Assembly: GCF_023516595.1 (NCBI RefSeq)
Contig: NZ_JAMGBG010000067.1
Location: forward strand, 62,001 to 126,000
DNA from: Streptomyces neyagawaensis
Lineage (GTDB): Bacteria; Actinomycetota; Actinomycetes; Streptomycetales; Streptomycetaceae
DNA: 64,000 nucleotides
Reading direction: 5' to 3'
In this document: in pieces, positions 7,417-15,206 of the stretch
How positions within the stretch are numbered: position 1 is the first letter of the stretch
How the letters are laid out: each line of letters opens with the position of its first letter
Made by a program: the position numbers and the translations under genes
The notes under the pieces: generated by a model
What the model was told of the DNA's origin: nothing
Database searches by the model: none
The model's input: only the letters and a program-made list of their open reading frames with translations

Positions 7417-8191
7417 CGTGATCCTCCTAGAGGCGGCGAACGGGGGAGAGCACCCGGCTGCCAGGTGCTGCCAGGGGCAGAAACAGGCGGGTGTCGTCCA
7501 CGCCGGCACGCACACCTGGGGGGTGGGGGGATGGTGCGCTACTGGCCACAGCTGAGGCTACCGGGACAGGAGTTGTTGAAATAGACCACACTCCGCCACC
7601 CATTTACGTCCTCCGCTCCGCTTCCCGTCGCGGCCTGAGCCCCCCGTTCCCCGGCGCACAGACACTCAACGGCTACGGCTACGGCTACGGCTACGGCTAC
7701 GGCTACGGCTACGGCTACGGCTACGGCTACGGCGCCAAGGCTGGGCAGGCAGTTCCGAGGGAGGCGCGACAGTCGACACACTCGTTTGCCGCCGCTGAGC
7801 ACCAGAACGGGGAACACCGGCACTCCCTGGCTCATCCTTGCCGACCCTTTCGGATGCCCTCGATGCCGCGCAGCCGGTGGCTCGGCCCGAACCGGCGAGC
7901 CGCCTGTGCCTCCTATGCCGCCTGCGCCACCTGTGCCGCCTGGTCGAGGACGGGCAGCCCGTCATTCCGGGGCGTCGCGTCCGGCAGAAGGATGTGCCCG
8001 TACGCGGTGTCCCACCGCACCCGCCGCATCGGGATCAACCGGCGACTCGATCCTGGAAATGGAAGAGATTTTCCGTTGACGGGTCTGGTACGCGCCGGAC
8101 ACGCGGGTGCAACAACCGGGCCGTTAGCTGCCGCATCAACCGTCCGGCGCAGCGCCAGTAGGGGACGGGGCACAGCACGAAGGAGCAGGAC
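7417..8191. other. Long intergenic region upstream of the NCS1 permease
   Basis: The region contains the AGGAGG site and presumed promoter of the divergent sugar dehydrogenase, the hexanucleotide array at 7671-7733, and about 300 bp before the permease. On the minus strand, a frame ending at 7913 (RVRWDTAYGHILLPDATPR…) has gene-like codon use and an ATG at 8029, giving a possible 38-residue peptide or a remnant. I cannot assign it. No clear riboswitch or operator was seen. Confidence 0.4.
7671..7733. repeat. Hexanucleotide microsatellite (GGCTAC) x10.5
   Basis: An uninterrupted array of the 6-bp unit GGCTAC spans 63 bp. In one frame it encodes alternating Gly-Tyr, on the other strand alternating Ala-Val, but the surrounding frames do not look coding. 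The perfect copies suggest recent slippage, so copy number probably varies between strains. Confidence 0.95.
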
Positions 8192-9712
8192 ATGACGGCC
8201 ACGGACAGCGCGGACGCGGACAGAACCGCCGCCCCGCCCGGGTACTCCCCCCGTCTCTACAACGCGGACCTCGCCCCCGCCACCGAACGCAAGTGGGGCG
8301 CCTTCAGCATCTTCAACGTCTGGACCTCGGACGTGCACAGTCTGTACGGCTACTTCCTGGCCGCCAGCCTGTTCCTCGTCGCGGGCAACACCTTCAAGTT
8401 CCTCATCGGCATCGGTGTGGGCTCGCTGATCATCTACTGGCTGATGACCCTCATCGGCAAGGCGGGCGTCAAGACCGGTGTCCCCTATCCGGTCCTCGCC
8501 CGCGCCTCGTTCGGCACCTTCGGCGCCAATGTCCCGGCTCTCGTACGGGCCGTGGTCGCCACCTTCTGGTACGGCGCCCAGACCAGCGCCGCCGCCGGCG
8601 CCATCGTGGCCTTCCTCGTCCGCTACGACGGACCCAAGCATCTGCACGAGACCAGTCGGCTCTTCGACCACAGCGGCCTTGAAGTGCTGTGCTACCTCGG
8701 TGTGTGGGCCGCCCAGCTGCTCATCATCAGCAAGGGGATGGAAACGGTCCGCCGTTTCCAGGACTTCGCCGGCCCGGCGGTCTGGGTGATGATGCTGATC
8801 CTCGCGATCGCGCTGTCCGTGAAGGCCGGGACGCTGTCCTTCTCCGTCGACATGCCGAGCGGCGACCTTGCCGCGCTCGCCAAGAGCGCCACCGGGCTCG
8901 ACGTCAGCCCCGGCTCATTCGCCGCGATCGCGGCGATAGCCGCCACCTGGGTCACCTACTTCGCCGCCCTGTTCCTCAACTTCGGTGACTTCGCCCGCTT
9001 CACCCCGGACACGAAGGCCCTCAAGAAGGGCAACATCTGGGGCCTGCCCGTCAACCTGATCCTCTTCTCCCTCGTCGCCGCGATCACCACGGCCGCCGCC
9101 AGCAAGGTATACGGCGAGGTCATCCTCGAACCGGCCGAGATCTCCGCCAAGTTCGACAGCGCGTTCCTCGTCCTGCTCGCCGCCTTGACCTTCGCCGTGG
9201 CGACCCTCGGCATCAACGTCGTCGCCAACTTCGTCAGTCCCGCCTTCGACTTCGCCAATGTGGCCCCGAAGCACGTGACCTTCCGCAGGGGCGGCCTCAT
9301 CGCCGCCGTCATCGCGCTCCTGCTCTACCCGCTCCACCCCTGGGACAACGCCCCCAGCTTCGTCAACGCCATCGGCTCGACGATGGGCCCCATCTTCGGT
9401 GTGATCGTCGTCGACTACTACCTCATCCGGAAGACACAGCTGAACGTGCCCGCTCTGTACGAGGAGGACGGGGAGTTCCGCTTCCAGGGGGGCTGGAACG
9501 TACGGGCGTTCGCCGCCGGTGTGGTGGGCGCCGTCTTCTCCAGCATCCTCCCCGTCTACGGACCGTCCGGATACGGGGCGGCGCTGGGTCCGTACTCCTG
9601 GTTCATCGGAGTCGTCGTGGCCGGGGTTCTCTACTTCGCGTTCAGCAGGGGCAAGAGCCCCCACACCGCGAGGACGGCGGCAACGGAAGCGCCGGAGACG
9701 ACAGAGGTATAG
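8192..9712 (+). CDS. NCS1 family nucleobase/allantoin/hydantoin-type permease
   Basis: A 506-residue membrane protein with about 12 hydrophobic segments, starting at ATG 8192 with GGAG upstream (AAGGAGCAGGAC). The motif NVWTSDVHSLYGYFLAASLFL in TM1 and GVPYPVLARASFGTFGANVPALVRA around TM3 are hallmarks of nucleobase:cation symporter-1 proteins (Mhp1, PucI and allantoin permeases). DYYLIRKTQLNVPALYEEDGEFRF near the C-terminus also fits. It imports a nucleobase, hydantoin or allantoin with Na+ or H+; the exact substrate cannot be read from sequence. No catabolic genes adjoin it. Confidence 0.88.
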   Translation: MTATDSADADRTAAPPGYSPRLYNADLAPATERKWGAFSIFNVWTSDVHSLYGYFLAASLFLVAGNTFKFLIGIGVGSLIIYWLMTLIGKAGVKTGVPYPVLARASFGTFGANVPALVRAVVATFWYGAQTSAAAGAIVAFLVRYDGPKHLHETSRLFDHSGLEVLCYLGVWAAQLLIISKGMETVRRFQDFAGPAVWVMMLILAIALSVKAGTLSFSVDMPSGDLAALAKSATGLDVSPGSFAAIAAIAATWVTYFAALFLNFGDFARFTPDTKALKKGNIWGLPVNLILFSLVAAITTAAASKVYGEVILEPAEISAKFDSAFLVLLAALTFAVATLGINVVANFVSPAFDFANVAPKHVTFRRGGLIAAVIALLLYPLHPWDNAPSFVNAIGSTMGPIFGVIVVDYYLIRKTQLNVPALYEEDGEFRFQGGWNVRAFAAGVVGAVFSSILPVYGPSGYGAALGPYSWFIGVVVAGVLYFAFSRGKSPHTARTAATEAPETTEV

Positions 9713-9741
9713 GAGTCACCTTCTTCCAGCAACCCGAGTAG

Positions 9742-9778
9742 GGCGCCCGACCTGGACTGATGCCGGTCAGGCGCCTTT
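9742..9778 (+). terminator. Terminator of the NCS1 permease gene
   Basis: GGCGCCCGACC (9742-9752) pairs with GGTCAGGCGCC (9765-9775) with one mismatch, followed by TTTCTCG. It lies 30 bp after the stop codon. From here to 10022 no gene is recognised. Confidence 0.75.
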
Positions 9779-10022
9779 CTCGTCGTGCAGCGGGCGGCGC
9801 TGTCGGCATGCCGACATGGACGTCCACCTTCAAGGAGGCCATCGACCGAGGGGGCTGACGTGAGCCGAGGGCTCGGCCAGAGCGTCGCCATGCTCGTAGG
9901 ACCGCTCCCCGCCCCGGCACGAACTCGCGAGAATGCTGAATGAGTGTGCAGCCACTCCATGCAGTTACCTGTGGTTCGCGGGCGACTGAAGCTCACATCG
10001 CGCCGGCTTCGGGACGAAGCAG

Positions 10023-10450
10023 TCATCGGGTCTCGGCGTGCTCCCGTAGATAGTCGGCGAGTTCGGGCGGATGGAGTTCGAGCGCTCTCACGGCTGACGC
10101 GTCCAAAGCGACTCGCACAGGTGAGAAGTCACCCAGATCGGGATCGTCTAGCTCAGGGCCGCTACGGCGGTTGAGATCCATGTCCAGCACTTCAGCGCGA
10201 AAGAAGTGCTGTAGACGGTGACCTTGTCGCCCGGCTCGGTCAAGGTCAGGACCTCGCTCGCCGGGCCGATCGTGGCACCGATCTCTTCCATCACCTCACG
10301 GCGTAGAGCCGCTTCAAGGTCAGCGTCCTCAGCTTCGACGCCCCCACCGACGGTCGTGTAGTAGGTAGTGCCGCCCGGCCATCCCCGGCGCAGGAACACC
10401 AACTGACCGCCGTCGACCAGAACCGCACGTACGTTGTGACGGACCTTCAT
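10023..10450 (-). pseudogene. NUDIX hydrolase broken by a single-base frameshift
   Basis: ATG 10450 opens a NUDIX protein whose box is intact (GGGVEAEDADLEAALRREV followed by MEEIGA). After VYSTSF the frame runs off into a spurious tail and stops at 10148. Shifting by one base at about 10198-10204 restores a good NUDIX C-terminus (RAEVLDMDLNRRSGPELDD … ELADYLREHAETR) that stops at 10023. The whole is 428 nt, one base short of 143 codons, exactly as expected for a 1-bp deletion in a normal 142-residue protein. Either the gene is inactivated or the base is a sequencing error. NUDIX enzymes cleave nucleoside diphosphate derivatives. Confidence 0.8.
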
Positions 10451-10657
10451 ATGTCTGACGGTAGTGCGCCCACTCCCGCGAGAAGGCCGGAAGTGACGTC
10501 GCTCCGTTCTGTGGTTCTTCCTCGCGGTCCGCGCGACGTCTGGGGTCGCTGAACGAGCCCGTCGCCGTGCCCGGACGGCCACTCGTGCGCCTGATCGCCA
10601 AATGAGGCCAAATCGCGACCTACTAGGACCCGGTCGGATTCGCTCACACTCAAACAC

Positions 10658-11128
10658 ATGGGGGCGATACGGGATGGTGACCAGTCCATATGCCTTCGCT
10701 GTGAGGAGGCCGACGGCACCGTGCGCGAGCGCGGGCGGATCGACCTCATGGCGAGGTACTGCGAGAGGTGCTGGAACATCCTCGCCAACGAGATGGCCGA
10801 GTCCGACGGAGCCACAGCCGCCCCGCGGCCCGAGCCGGACCCCGATGACGTGGCATGGATCGAGCCACCGGTTTGCAGGGAATGCGGCGCTTCGCTCCGT
10901 GTGTACCCCACCACCTACGACCGATGGGTCAGCCTCGCCATGGTGGAGATGCCCGCCAAGGACGTCCCGGCGGCCTTCAGGTGGCGTTTGATGAGGCTTC
11001 CGCCCCTCTCCTCCCCCATCCCCGTCGACATCGTGGCCGTACGGGTCCGTGGCATCGATCCGCTGCCGAGCGAACCCGTGGTGCCGGCGCACAGGATGAT
11101 GTGCGTCCCCGAGTGGGGTGAGCCGTAG
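10658..11128 (+). CDS. DUF6083 family protein
   Basis: A 156-residue protein starting at ATG 10658. It has two Cys pairs (CLRCEEADG and YCERCWN) and a third motif (CRECGASLRVYPTTYDRWVSLA), then AKDVPAAFRWRLM and PAHRMMCVPEW, which together mark DUF6083, a Streptomyces family of unknown function. The Cys pairs suggest zinc-ribbon binding (inference). It is divergent from the NUDIX pseudogene, so the two probably share the 10451-10657 region for promoters. Confidence 0.8.
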   Translation: MGAIRDGDQSICLRCEEADGTVRERGRIDLMARYCERCWNILANEMAESDGATAAPRPEPDPDDVAWIEPPVCRECGASLRVYPTTYDRWVSLAMVEMPAKDVPAAFRWRLMRLPPLSSPIPVDIVAVRVRGIDPLPSEPVVPAHRMMCVPEWGEP

Positions 11129-11249
11129 ATACACGGCGGCGGGGAGGGGTGGGGCGGGGCCGTGTTCGGTGCGGGCGGTTCATTGGGGGCCGCAGGTGCG
11201 CGGGGTCCGAACGCCTTCGGGGCGCAGCCGATCAGGGTGGTGGGTGCCC

Positions 11250-11432
11250 GCCGGCTGCACCGCGGCCGAGGCGGCCCGACGGCTGGCGCTCAGCGTGCGG
11301 GCCCTGACCTACCGGCTGGAGCGCATCCACCAGCTGACCGGCGCCAACCCGGCCGACCCGATGCACCGGTACACGCTCCAGACCGCGGTCATCGGGGCAC
11401 AACTGCTGCACTGGCCCGCCCGGGAGACCTGA
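11250..11432 (+). pseudogene. C-terminal remnant of a PucR-type regulator
   Basis: About 60 residues (CTAAEAARRLALSVRALTYR, then LERIHQLTGANPADPMHRY and a closing LLHWPARET) match the C-terminal helix-turn-helix (HTH_30) of PucR/CdaR transcription factors and end with a normal stop at 11432. Upstream the frame continues only as an Arg/Gly-rich stretch to GTG 11118, with none of the expected 300-400 residues. It is therefore a truncated relic. Confidence 0.7.
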
Positions 11433-11458
11433 GCGGGCCCAGCGGGATACGGCGTCAT

Positions 11459-11496
11459 CTCAACCGGTGGCCTCAACCGGTGGCCTCAACCGGTGA
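11459..11496. repeat. 13-bp tandem repeat overlapping the flotillin stop
   Basis: CTCAACCGGTGGC occurs at 11459-11471 and 11472-11484, and a third partial copy at 11485-11496 contains the stop codon and last residues of the flotillin gene. The extra copies probably arose by slippage just downstream of the gene. Confidence 0.85.
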
Positions 11497-13012
11497 TCTC
11501 GACCTTCCCGTTGACTCGCGCCGGCTCCTCCCCGTTCGCCGACGCCCGCTGCGTGACGCCCTTCAGCAGCTCGGCGAGGTCAACGCCCGTGGTGGCGCCG
11601 AGGAGTTCCATGCCCTGGGCGACGTTGTCCGCGACCGCGCGCGGGATGCGGCCGGCGCCGTCGGTGGAGATGACGGTCATCTTCTCGATGGCGCCGATCG
11701 GCTCGGACGCCTTGGCCACGACCTGCGGCAGCACCTCGACGAGCATCTGCAGGATGGCCGCGTCACCGTACTGTCCGAACGCGTCCGCCTTCTTCCGCAT
11801 CGCCTCCGCCTCGGCGGCACCCTTCGCGCCGATCGCCGAAGCGTCGGCCTCGCCCTCCAGCCGTACCGCCTCCGCGATCGCCGCACGCCGGGACCGCTCC
11901 GCCTCACCCTGCTTCAGACCCTCGAAGGCCTCCGCCTCGGCCAGCGCGCTACGGCGCTGCTTCTCGCCCTCACCGGTCAGCCGGGCCCGCTCGGCCTCCG
12001 CCTGCGCGGCCGCGATGCCCGCCGCCTTCTCCGCCTCGGCCTGCTTGACCCGCGCCACCCGCCTGGCCTCGGCCTCCTGCTCCGCGGCGTAGCGCTGGGC
12101 GTCGGCGGGCTTGCGGACCTGGGTGTCGAGCTGACGGTCGGTCAGCGCGGCCTGCCGCTCGGCGACCTTCTCCTGCTCGGTGAGGATCTCCTGCTGCCGG
12201 GCCGCCTCGGCCAGCGGCCCGGCCGCCGCCGCTCGGGCCGCGGCCTCGTCGGTCTCGGCCTTGATCTCGGCCTGCTTCAGCGCGAACGTCCGCTGCGCGA
12301 CCGCGATCTCCTCCTCGGCCTTCAGCCGCGCCTGCTCGGCGGCCCGCCGGGCGACGGCCTCCGCGATGTCGGCCTCCTGCCTCGCCCGCGCCGCCTCCGG
12401 CCGGCCGAGGTCCTCCAGGTAGGAACCCTCGGTGGTGATGTCCTGGATCTGGAAGGCGTCCAGCACCAGACCCTGCCCGGACAGACTGGCCTCCGCCTCC
12501 TCCGCCACCTGGCCCGCGAAGGCGGCCCGGTCACGGATGACGTCCTCCACGGACATCCGCCCGACGATCGCCCGCAGCGCACCCGACAGCACTTCCTGGG
12601 TGAAGCCGACGATGCCGTCCTGCTGCATCAGGAACCGCTGGGCCGCGGCCCGGATGGAGTCCTCGCTGCCGCCGACCTTGACGATGGCGACACCGTCGAG
12701 GTTCGCCTTCACACCGCGCAGGGTGACCGCGCCGCGCACCGCCACCGGGATGTGCCGGGAAGACAGATCGAGGGTGAACTTCTGCTGCACGAACGGCACA
12801 ACGAACACACCGCCGCCGACCACGACCTTCTGCCCGCTGTTGTCGGTGAACACCCGCCCGGTCTCCGGATCGGTGGCCTTCTTCCCCCGCCGCCCGGTGA
12901 CGATGAACGCCTCGCTCGGCCCGGCCACCTTGTAGCGGGTGACCACCACGAGTGCCAGGAGGACGAGGAGGACCAGGACCCCCACCACGGCTACGACGAC
13001 AGAACTCATCAC
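11486..13012 (-). CDS. Flotillin-like SPFH domain protein
   Basis: A 508-residue protein starting at GTG 13012 (ATG 13009 is an alternative). An N-terminal membrane segment (VVVAVVGVLVLLVLLALVVV) is followed by a 200-residue SPFH/band-7 domain (SEAFIVTGRRG, VVPFVQQKFTLDLSSRHIPV, GLVLDAFQIQDI). Then come about 200 residues of Ala/Glu/Lys/Arg-rich coiled coil (AEEEIAVAQRTFALKQAEIK) and a conserved C-terminus (QYGDAAILQMLVEVLPQVV). This is the layout of flotillins (YuaG/FloT type), which scaffold membrane microdomains. It lies 83 bp downstream of an NfeD-like gene on the same strand, the usual partner arrangement. Confidence 0.9.
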   Translation of the reverse strand: MMSSVVVAVVGVLVLLVLLALVVVTRYKVAGPSEAFIVTGRRGKKATDPETGRVFTDNSGQKVVVGGGVFVVPFVQQKFTLDLSSRHIPVAVRGAVTLRGVKANLDGVAIVKVGGSEDSIRAAAQRFLMQQDGIVGFTQEVLSGALRAIVGRMSVEDVIRDRAAFAGQVAEEAEASLSGQGLVLDAFQIQDITTEGSYLEDLGRPEAARARQEADIAEAVARRAAEQARLKAEEEIAVAQRTFALKQAEIKAETDEAAARAAAAGPLAEAARQQEILTEQEKVAERQAALTDRQLDTQVRKPADAQRYAAEQEAEARRVARVKQAEAEKAAGIAAAQAEAERARLTGEGEKQRRSALAEAEAFEGLKQGEAERSRRAAIAEAVRLEGEADASAIGAKGAAEAEAMRKKADAFGQYGDAAILQMLVEVLPQVVAKASEPIGAIEKMTVISTDGAGRIPRAVADNVAQGMELLGATTGVDLAELLKGVTQRASANGEEPARVNGKVEITG

Positions 13013-13095
13013 AGTGCCCCCGAATCACGTACGAGAAGGAGAAGAGGAGAAAGAGGGAGGAAAGCGGAGGAAACGAAAGGGAAGGGGAGGAGAGC

Positions 13096-13617
13096 TCAGT
13101 GGCCGACCGGGCGGACCACTACCGACGTGGCGGAGGGCGCCCCCTCCACCCGGACCTCGGCGCCCTGGGCCACCGGTACCGCGCTGCGCGCGGCGAACTT
13201 CACCGGCTGTCCGGCGAGCCGCACCAGTACCTCGCCGTAGCCGTCCGCGGGGATGGCCGTGACCACGTGGCCCGAGGCTCCCACCATGTCGTCCCCCGTC
13301 GGGGCGAGAGCCGTCCGGTCGCGGATCAGGACACGGCTGAAGCGATACGTCAGCCAGCCCGTGCCCGCTCCGGCCACGGCACCCGCGGTCGTGGCGGCCA
13401 TGGGACCGGCGCCCGCCGCACCCATGGCGATGGCCCCCGCGAAGCCGGTCATCGCCAGGAAACCGGCCACGACCGGCAACGACAGCCCCCCGTCGAGAAC
13501 GCCGTCCACCGCGCCGTCGAAAACGCCGTCGAGAACGCCTTCGAGAACGCCGTCGAAGACCAGCGACAGGGTGAGCAGCACGACCCCCGTGATGCCGAGT
13601 CCGAGAAACCAGGCCAT
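13096..13617 (-). CDS. NfeD-like membrane protein, partner of flotillin
   Basis: A 173-residue protein starting at ATG 13617, with GGGGG about ten bases upstream; the frame extends to 13683 without support. It has an N-terminal TM (MAWFLGLGITGVVLLTLSLV), two further hydrophobic segments, and a C-terminal OB-fold-like domain (GASGHVVTAIPADGYGEVLV, VPVAQGAEVRVEGAPSATSV) typical of NfeD. It precedes the flotillin gene. Unusually, the segment between TM1 and TM2 is a tetrapeptide-like repeat (GVLEGVLDGVFDGAVDGVLDG), matched by a DNA repeat at 13498-13560; this may vary in length between strains. Confidence 0.8.
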   Translation of the reverse strand: MAWFLGLGITGVVLLTLSLVFDGVLEGVLDGVFDGAVDGVLDGGLSLPVVAGFLAMTGFAGAIAMGAAGAGPMAATTAGAVAGAGTGWLTYRFSRVLIRDRTALAPTGDDMVGASGHVVTAIPADGYGEVLVRLAGQPVKFAARSAVPVAQGAEVRVEGAPSATSVVVRPVGH

Positions 13618-13900
13618 GCGTGCCGTCCCCCCGCTCACCCGTCGCCGATCTCCGGCTTGACGGGATCCTGACATGCGGGGCACGCGGTTTCATTGCCGTG
13701 TTCCGGCAGTCTTTACGCGTCTTCGATGCCGAGTCGCAGCATCTGAAGCCGAGCAGCCAGGACGGCGGCGGGGGCGGGAGCGGCGGAGGGCGGCGTCCGG
13801 TCGGCGGACTGACCGCCGTCTTCGCCGGTCCGTGTTGTGGAGCCGCCCCGGTGGGCGCGGCGGCGCCGCGTGGGGTGCCGGAGCGGCCTACGGTGAGCCG

Positions 13901-14527
13901 GTGCGACTTGTGCCCCGGTGGACCCTGCTCCCGTCGGTGAGCGCACCCGTCCTGCTGATCGGCGGCTGGACGATCGCGGCACTCCTGGAGGGGCCCGCAT
14001 ACGACCCTGCCCGGCAGACGATCAGCGTTCTGGCCGCCTACGGGGCACCGGGATTCTGGGTGATGACCGGGGCGCTGCTCGCCCTGGGGCTGTGCCATCT
14101 GCTGACCGCCTGGGGGCTGCGGGCGGCCGCGCTCGCCGGACGGGTGGCGTTGGGCGGCGGTGGAGTGGCGGCGTTCGTGGTGGCTCTGCTCCCGGCGCCC
14201 AGCAGTGGGGGCTCCCTGCGTCACGGTTCGGCCGCCGTGGTCGGCTTCGCGCTCCTGGCGGTCTGGCCCGTTCTGGCCGCCGATCGCAGCGGAGCGGCAC
14301 CGTGGGGGCTGCGTCCCCTGCCCTCGCTCGCGGCGACCGCCGTGATAGGCGCCGGAGCGGTCTGGTTCGTGATCGAGACGAACGATCAGGGGGCCGCCGG
14401 TGTCGCCGAACGTTTCGTGACGTCCTTTCAGTCGCTGTGGCCGTTCATGGTCGTGGTCTCCTGCCTTTGTCATCCCGGCTCGCGACCGGACCGGGACGAC
14501 CCTGGGGCGCCCGGGTCACGCCGGTGA
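13901..14527 (+). CDS. DUF998 family membrane protein
   Basis: A 208-residue protein starting at GTG 13901; the frame is open further upstream, but that part is Arg-rich and non-coding in character. Six or so hydrophobic segments (VLLIGGWTIAALLEG, PGFWVMTGALLALGLCHLL, VAAFVVALLPAP) and the motif YDPARQTISVLAAYGAPGFW fit DUF998, a multi-pass family common in Streptomyces. Function is unknown. It lies convergent to a truncated regulator whose frame overlaps its 3' end. Confidence 0.75.
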   Translation: MRLVPRWTLLPSVSAPVLLIGGWTIAALLEGPAYDPARQTISVLAAYGAPGFWVMTGALLALGLCHLLTAWGLRAAALAGRVALGGGGVAAFVVALLPAPSSGGSLRHGSAAVVGFALLAVWPVLAADRSGAAPWGLRPLPSLAATAVIGAGAVWFVIETNDQGAAGVAERFVTSFQSLWPFMVVVSCLCHPGSRPDRDDPGAPGSRR

Positions 14528-14838
14528 CGGCCGCCCTGGTCGGGCGTCCCGTCAGCGGTCCGGGAGCGGCCCCCTTGGGAGGCCCAGGTCATGAGGGTGC
14601 GGGCGTCGTACCTGGTCGTCTGCCGTAAGGCCTGGGTGTACGCGTCCCTTGCCAGAGCGTGGACGAGTCGGGTCTCGCCGCTGTCGCGGAGGGAGGCCAT
14701 CTCCGGGGTTCCGCGCTGCGGGTGGCCGACGCGCTCCCAGAAGAGGAGCGCCGCGCCGAAGGCATGGGCTGCCGCCCGGGCGTCCCCCGTCTCGGACAGC
14801 GCGATGGCGAGGAGGTCCAGGGCTGGCAGCCACGTCTC
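14470..14838 (-). pseudogene. Truncated C-terminus of a large regulator, cut at a 7-bp repeat array
   Basis: About 95 residues (LDLLAIALSETGDARAAAHA, ALLFWERVGHPQRGTPEMAS, SGETRLVHALARDAYTQALR) resemble the TPR-like C-terminal part of AAA/LuxR- or SARP-type regulators of about 900 residues. The protein-like sequence begins exactly where the heptanucleotide array (14844-14990) starts, and nothing recognisable lies upstream. The array seems to have replaced or truncated the rest of the gene. The last 30 codons are poor and overlap the DUF998 gene. Confidence 0.6.
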
Positions 14839-14843
14839 TGTAC

Positions 14844-14990
14844 GGCGGACGCCGGACTGCGGACGGCGGACGGCGGACGGCGGACGGCGGACGGCGGACT
14901 GCGGACGGCGGACGGCGGACGGCGGACGGCGGACGGCGGACTGCGGACGGCGGACGGCGGACGGCGGACGGCGGACGGCGGACGGCGGAC
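14844..14990. repeat. Heptanucleotide minisatellite (CGGACGG), about 21 copies
   Basis: About 147 bp consist of the 7-bp unit GGACGGC. Variant units GGACTGC occur at 14854, 14896 and 14938, exactly 42 bp apart, so six-heptamer blocks were duplicated as a higher-order unit. The array borders the truncated regulator. The following 14991-15206 contains no recognisable gene. Confidence 0.92.
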
Positions 14991-15206
14991 CACGGGACGC
15001 CGCGACGCGGCGGGGTCGAGGCGATCGCCGCCCTACAGGATTGCGGCAGCGGGCGCCGGGTGCCGAGGAGCACGCCGTGCTCGGCCTGCGGGCCGATGCG
15101 CACGGCAGCCACCGCTGGGCCCCGGCGCCGCTAGCCGGGCGCCGGCCGTACCTCGTGCAAGGCCTGCGAGCCAATGCACGCGGCAGCCGGGGCGGGGCAC
15201 AGTCTC

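Noticed and set aside
7491..8195. Gly-Tyr repeat protein across the GGCTAC array
   Set aside because: The frame outside the array is Arg/Ala/Ser-rich with no ribosome site or domain, and it overlaps the start of the NCS1 gene.
9799..9860. Short peptide frame MPTWTSTFKEAIDRGG after the permease
   Set aside because: Too short, no ribosome site, no recognised homology; possibly a relic but not supportable.
11162..13240. 692-residue plus-strand frame across the flotillin gene
   Set aside because: Antisense to an obvious SPFH protein; an artefact of high GC.
14844..14990. Possible CRISPR array
   Set aside because: Units are 7 bp and contiguous with no unique spacers. It is a minisatellite.
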